A stretch of DNA of 64,000 nt, taken from assembly GCA_030062745.1 (NCBI GenBank), contig CP099842.1, positions 2,170,001 to 2,234,000 on the forward strand, in the 5' to 3' direction. The DNA comes from Capitulum mitella. Taxonomy: Eukaryota > Arthropoda > Thecostraca > Pollicipedomorpha > Pollicipedidae. The notes under the pieces were generated by a model. That model did no database searches and was not told the DNA's origin. It saw only the letters and a list, made by a program, of their open reading frames with translations. The position numbers and the translations under genes are program-made. Shown piece by piece: positions 59,091-64,000 of the stretch; position 1 is the stretch's first letter, and each line of letters begins with the position of its first letter.

Positions 59091-60950
59091 CCCCCCGCCG
59101 GTCCGGCTCTGGGGGCGCAGAGGACGGGTCGAGCCCGAAACATCAGGACGGTGACGTCAGAGAAACAGAACGGTGACGTCAGAAACTTCCGATACGTGAC
59201 GGCTGGCGAATAGAAAGTCACTCCCTCATTTAGCAGAGACTGGCGAGTTACGAAGGAGATTGTGCGCCCGCTGCGTTGTGGCCAGCTGCCCGTATTAGGA
59301 ACTTTTTCTTGTGTTTACAAGGTTATTGTCGGTACTGTGACGGTGGCGGTGTTAAGGTATGGTGCAATTATATATTTCCCACCTTCCGTTCAGCTTCTGC
59401 CATGTTTTCCGCGTCTTTCTGCCTAGATTTGCTTACCGGGCAGCGTATGTCGTTACGTTAAGGGCTTTCTGTAGCTGTTGACTTTGTCGGATGCACCACA
59501 ATTTCTATGTCCAACGTCGACGTGCATTACGCACGAAAATGGTTGACCATGAGATGTACAGCTACCCAGTTTTTGTTTATTTCAGCGATGAAAATAATCT
59601 CCGCCTTGAAAATATTTACTTTTTCTCTCCTCCATTTGTTACTGACAGCGATCATACCGACTCTGTTTGGCCGTTCCCGCTCGACAAGCGTCTACTTGTT
59701 CTCTTGTCCTCTCCTTTAGATCGCCCCCGGAAGTCTGACCGAGCCGAGCTTGCCTTGGGTCCTGTCTTTTGCTCTTCTTACAGCTTGCCGAACCATTTCT
59801 TAGACTGAGAAGCTCCTTGACCCCTCGTATCCCTCTCTTAGCCCTGATCAGTTGTCCTCTGGACTGTTTTTCATAATGGCGCTGTCTTCTCTGATTTGTT
59901 GTGCACGTGTCGATCAAACGGTGAACGAACTGCGACTTCTGTTTAACAACTTGTGAGGTACATATATTAAGCGTAAAATTCCATTCATTCAAACAAAACG
60001 CTCAAAAAAGTAATGAATGGACTGCAGCGAACCTTCAACACGGGATATAAAATTAATTGACCTCGTCAAACGAAGCAAATCGCACCTCAGATGTGCGCAT
60101 TCACACGCATACACAATTTCGCCGGAGCTAGGACTGAACAGAGTCAACTGTCAGTAAAACAAACCCAATACGGACCACACAGTGCGTGCATCGCCGCGAC
60201 ACCGAACACTTGTCATCTTCTCAAACAGGTATCACAAACTTGTCAATTTGCGCAGCCGATGTCTTCAATGCACCTTCTGGTTCCATTCGCCGTTGCGAGC
60301 GTTGTGACCCTTTGGCTGGTTCCGGTTGGCCCGTCTGGCGACATTACGACGGTCTTGACCTCGAGGTCAAGCAAGGTCTTCGCAGGCGGAGGCCCGCGAA
60401 CAAGCCGGCCCGTGGCCAGCGTGACGTCACCACGGCCCGCGTGACGTCACCGGGGCGTGGCGACGCGAACGTCCGACAGCGTGCGCCCCAGAACTGCAGC
60501 GCACTGCACACCCACCTGGCGCGCGAAGCTCTCACATTGCCCGCGGTCCGCCGCGCACGTGACACGGACGAGGAATAGTTCGGTTCGACGGCCGGGCCGG
60601 GCCGGGTCGGGGCGCCGCCGGCCGCGTGTAGATCCGGTCCGAAGAGTCGGCCGCCGCGGCGCTCGGCCGTCATCCGGAGATTGCATTGGTTCGGGTGCCG
60701 ACCTGAGTGTCTGAGCCTTGTAGCCCGCGGGCTCGCGCGTGGGGCCAGGGCTCGATCGGAGCCCGGTTTTGCAGACCGATGAGGCCGGGCGCGTCTACGG
60801 TCTATCCGATTAGTGGCGTTTGTACTAGGTATGCGCGTTCCACCGGTTTACGCAACTATGGCAGTCTGGCAACGTAACACACTCGGTGTCCGCGCTCTGG
60901 GACTTCGTGCATTCGCGCAGAGGACTGGCTGTAGGCAGGTTTACAGCACA
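59091..60950. other. Malate synthase 3' flank and intergenic DNA
   Basis: No canonical AATAAA was seen close to the stop. The region holds no domain-bearing open frame. A GC-rich patch near 60370-60680 with TGACGTCA motifs is possibly promoter-like. Confidence 0.35.
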
Positions 60951-61039
60951 TGACTAATCGACGATTTCTGCGGCCGGGGGGTCGTCGTGGCCCCATCCCC
61001 GCCGCTGACGGCGCTCAGCTCAAAAGTGCACCTCGCGCA

Positions 61040-61217
61040 CATCTGTCGGTGTCTCCGCTTTACTGTACTTCGACGTTTGGTCACCAGATGTCCCGCCGTT
61101 CGCGCCGCCGTGAGGCGCCCGGGTCGCCTGCTCCTCGGCGAATTCGCGTATGGTCTCTTCGATCTGGTCCAAACAGCTCCGCAACAGGTCCTGCAGAAGA
61201 ACGAGATTCGCCATCAC
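61040..61217 (-). CDS. Candidate exon of an unidentified minus-strand gene
   Basis: The minus-strand frame reads MANLVLLQDLLRSCLDQIEE then TIREFAEEQATRAPHG. It is a plausible amphipathic or coiled-coil segment, unlike the Ala/Arg filler typical of chance frames here. A TTCTTCTGCAG acceptor precedes the DLLRSC segment and GTGACC follows GGACATCTG. No family was recognised and partner exons were not found. Confidence 0.25.
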
Positions 61218-61259
61218 CCAATGTTTCTGACAAGTTGAGCTGATAAGCGGCCTGGGACC

Positions 61260-62160
61260 CTTTCACCACTTCGTTTTTTACTTTCCAACCTTATCAACCC
61301 ATGCAATGGCTAAGAATGAATATCATCAATGTCAAAACTGGCTGCGTTTGTTTCCATGTCCCTTGGTCCTAAGCAGCGGATCCCAAACGGCTTGGGGAAA
61401 ATGGCACCAAATGTTTCATAGCGTCGAAGCAGATACCATCTGAGACCACAATAACCAAACAAAAAATTAAACGCTCTTACTAAACACAATGGAACAGGGA
61501 GGCGAATAATCTAACAAAAACGAAAACACGCATTTTCTACGCAAACGACGAGGTCTGCTCTCAAGGAAGCGCTGATCTTTGCACGGTAACCTCACGCCTA
61601 CCAAGCACTCAGGCTTGGCCTCAGCAGCAGGAAGCGGGAAGAAAGGGCAATCGACTCGAGCGGGGATCGTTCACGCCGGGAGCGTCACCCTCCTGAGTGT
61701 CACGCGACCATTTGTTCCGCGCAGCGTTACGCTCGTTAGAAGGACCATTACGGCCAAGAGCCAGCCGTAAGCCAAGACCGAGACGCCGGCCCTGGAGTGG
61801 GGCATTTGTCGCCGTTCGGTCCCCCGCTGCCTCCCATTAACGCCGCCAGCCCGCGACCTTGACCGCGAAAAGGACGAGCGGAGCGGACAGGAAGTTTCGC
61901 CCAGCCGCCGATAGATGTCTCCGGCTGTCCAGGCGACGGGCCGGCCGACGGTTCAAGGCTGTTGGCTCCTTCGGGGTACCGGCATCCGGAGGACTAGCCC
62001 ATACATTCAACATACACGGTTGTAAGCATTTCGTATCGGTTGGACTTGGCGAGAGCAAACAAACGATGGCGCCGACAGAAGGATACGCATCGGCAACAAA
62101 AGCTATCCAGTCCCCACTCAGGTGTTATGGTGGCTGTGACCAGGGGTGTCGATTCGTATT
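61260..62160. other. No gene recognised
   Basis: Mixed-composition DNA without recognisable coding, RNA or repeat structure. Confidence 0.35.
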
Positions 62161-62164
62161 CTTT

Positions 62165-62552
62165 TGACAGGGCCCTGGCTCACCCAATGTTGATTTGGGC
62201 TCCTTTAATACTCATTTGAGCCCCAATATTTTCTGTCGTTTTAAAGGGAAATGAGTAATAGTAACGACAACAGCGTCCGCAATGGATAAGACAAAGGCGG
62301 GAAGTAAAGGAATAAAGTCTAAAGCGATGTATCTATCTTTCTGTCCCCTGTATATATATATATATGCTTGCATACATGGGGATAAATGCAATTTTTCATT
62401 TGATAAATAGTAACAAAAAACATGCAGATTTCCGTTGGTCAAAATAAGGTGGGCTAAATCCGTTGAAAAGCCCACGTTTGGGGGGAGGGTAGGTTGTCGC
62501 GCCCTCTGCTCGCCCCCCCCCCCCCATTATTTACAGAAATCGACGCCGCGGC
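62165..62552 (-). repeat. Dispersed non-coding repeat, copy 2
   Basis: Reverse-oriented relative of 23643-24165, ending at AATCGACGCCGCGG. It has a short (TA)n tract at 62348-62363 where copy 1 has a long (TA)n(GA)n tract. Confidence 0.75.
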
Positions 62553-62559
62553 TGTGACG

Positions 62560-64000
62560 ATCAGTACAGACGCCAGACAGGATCGAGTTCGCTCCGCGGC
62601 CAGTCGGACACCCCGAACGTCTCGACGGAAAACCATTCCGCCGCCCAGACGACCCGGAATCTCCTCAGTCAGTCACGAGACCGCGCCCGGAAAAATGGCC
62701 CGCGACAAGGTGCCCGGACGAGGCGGCCAGCGGTTATCTGCCCGCGATGCCGCAGATCCGCATAGCACACCGGGCATCCCGCAACGGCTGTGTGGCGCAC
62801 GAGGCACGGCGGAGCCGAGTCGGCGTCCGCGGCTGCAGCTGCATCCGCGAGGCTCGCGGCCCAACATTAAAGGCCCGTGGGAACGTGGGCTCCGGCCGGC
62901 CGGACCAGTCGGCCAGACAGGGTGAACGGCTCCGGCGAAGGCCAACGAGATCGCCGGCCAAAAATGACACCGGCCGACCCTTCCTCTCCATTTATTTCGA
63001 CCGCAGAAATTTTCACGGATGTTATCGCACCTGGGAGAACCCATTGACTTTAATCGCGCCGCCGATGAGTCGGAACGGAGGCGCTCGGACCGGAAAAAGG
63101 CGACCACACGCGACTGGACGGAGCACGCTCCAGATCCAACAGAGCACCCCGATCGAGTTACGTACCCCGCAGCGGGCACAGTAGCTCAGATCGAGCTGAG
63201 CAGCTCGGATCGAGAAGACTATCCCGGAACGAGCAGTGTCCCACACTGAGCGGAGGATCCCTGAACGAACAGAAGAGCTCCGTGGTGAGCAGAGTACATC
63301 CCAGCGAAACAGAGAGACCCCAGTCGAGGAAACGGACTCTGGAATGAGCAGAGCAGCCCCGGACCCGCGGAGAGGTCCGAAAATCGAGAGGATCGCGCTC
63401 CTGACAGGGCCGACGGTCCGGCGCCCACCCCATCGTGGCCTTCTCCCTACTCCGTCACCCCGCACCGCTGCCCGCGGGCTCCGCGGGCGCCCTCAGCCGG
63501 GCTCGCCGGCGGCCGGCGGCTGACTCAGCCCCGCCCACAGCCGGCGCCGCGCCGATCCGCCGGGCGGCGGCCTCCGAGCCGCTCAGCAGGCCTCCGAGCC
63601 GTTCAGCAGGCCTCCGAGCCGCTCAGCAGGCCTCCGAGCCGCTCAGCACGGGCTGGCCGGCTCCCGGCGGCCGGGCCGCGGCAGCCCCGCCGGGCCTGGC
63701 CGAGCGAACGGCACCGGCCGCCCGGCGCCGGCCGTCCAAGCTCCCCGACTCGGTCAGAGGTCAGCGCAGCACGGACGAGGGAGAGCAAGTACCTCCGGAC
63801 TGTCTCGTCCCTTCGGTCGGTCTTACAGCTGTGGAGCCAGTCTTACAGCTCAAGTGTCTATTATCCCAGAGTCAGTTTTGCAGCAGCGCAACCCGTCTAA
63901 CATCTCCTGAGTCTCCAAGGTCAGTATAACAGTTCCACCGGCCGGGCTCTGGGTGCCGCGGCTCGGGTGCCGGGTGCCGGGGCTCAGGACGCGCGACTCT
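62560..64000. other. GC-rich end of window, no gene recognised
   Basis: CpG-rich DNA with long but featureless open frames. About 63180-63360 has degenerate repeats of GAACGAGCAG/GAGCAGAGC words. A first exon or promoter of a gene beyond the window is possible but not shown. Confidence 0.3.
63571..63648. repeat. 20-bp tandem repeat, four copies
   Basis: CCTCCGAGCCGCTCAGCAGG repeated four times with one or two substitutions. Confidence 0.9.

Overview
This window is nuclear DNA from an animal, most likely an arthropod. The genes are split into many short GC-rich exons with GT-AG introns. The products belong to animal families: a small-optic-lobes/CAPN15-type calpain, an S28 lysosomal carboxypeptidase, a C2H2 zinc-finger protein and an animal-type malate synthase. 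The intergenic DNA holds TTAGG-like arrays, (TA)n runs, DNA-transposon remnants and one LINE fragment. A crustacean, perhaps a barnacle, is my guess from the GC-rich exons and dense minisatellites; that guess is weak. No prokaryotic operon, CRISPR array, rRNA or certain tRNA was seen.

Layout. 1-5.0 kb (+): part of a C2H2 zinc-finger gene, two secure exons. 5.47-6.22 kb: a foldback-like palindrome built from short tandem repeats. 6.7-14.6 kb (-): a complete eight-exon S28 serine carboxypeptidase gene (477 aa). 15-37 kb: gene-poor repeat territory with minisatellites, an old LINE fragment, an AT-rich CpG-poor block (28.7-32.2 kb), two piggyBac-like non-autonomous elements in inverted orientation (32.2-35.3 kb), duplicated blocks and a small TIR element at 36.9 kb. 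37.6-48.0 kb (+): a calpain-15/SOL gene with five RanBP2-type zinc fingers, a protease core and a C-terminal region in eleven exons; two exons carry a one-base excess. 48-51.9 kb: no gene recognised, one perfect hairpin. 51.9-59.1 kb (+): a complete nine-exon malate synthase gene (515 aa). 59.1-64 kb: no secure gene, one candidate minus-strand exon, a dispersed repeat and a GC-rich end.

The most striking pattern is that exon edges in all four genes lie inside, or abut, local tandem duplications that copy the splice site itself. Three of the extra sites would extend an exon in frame without a stop (+51 aa and +34 aa in calpain, +18 aa in malate synthase). The four genes have no evident shared pathway; their proximity looks incidental.
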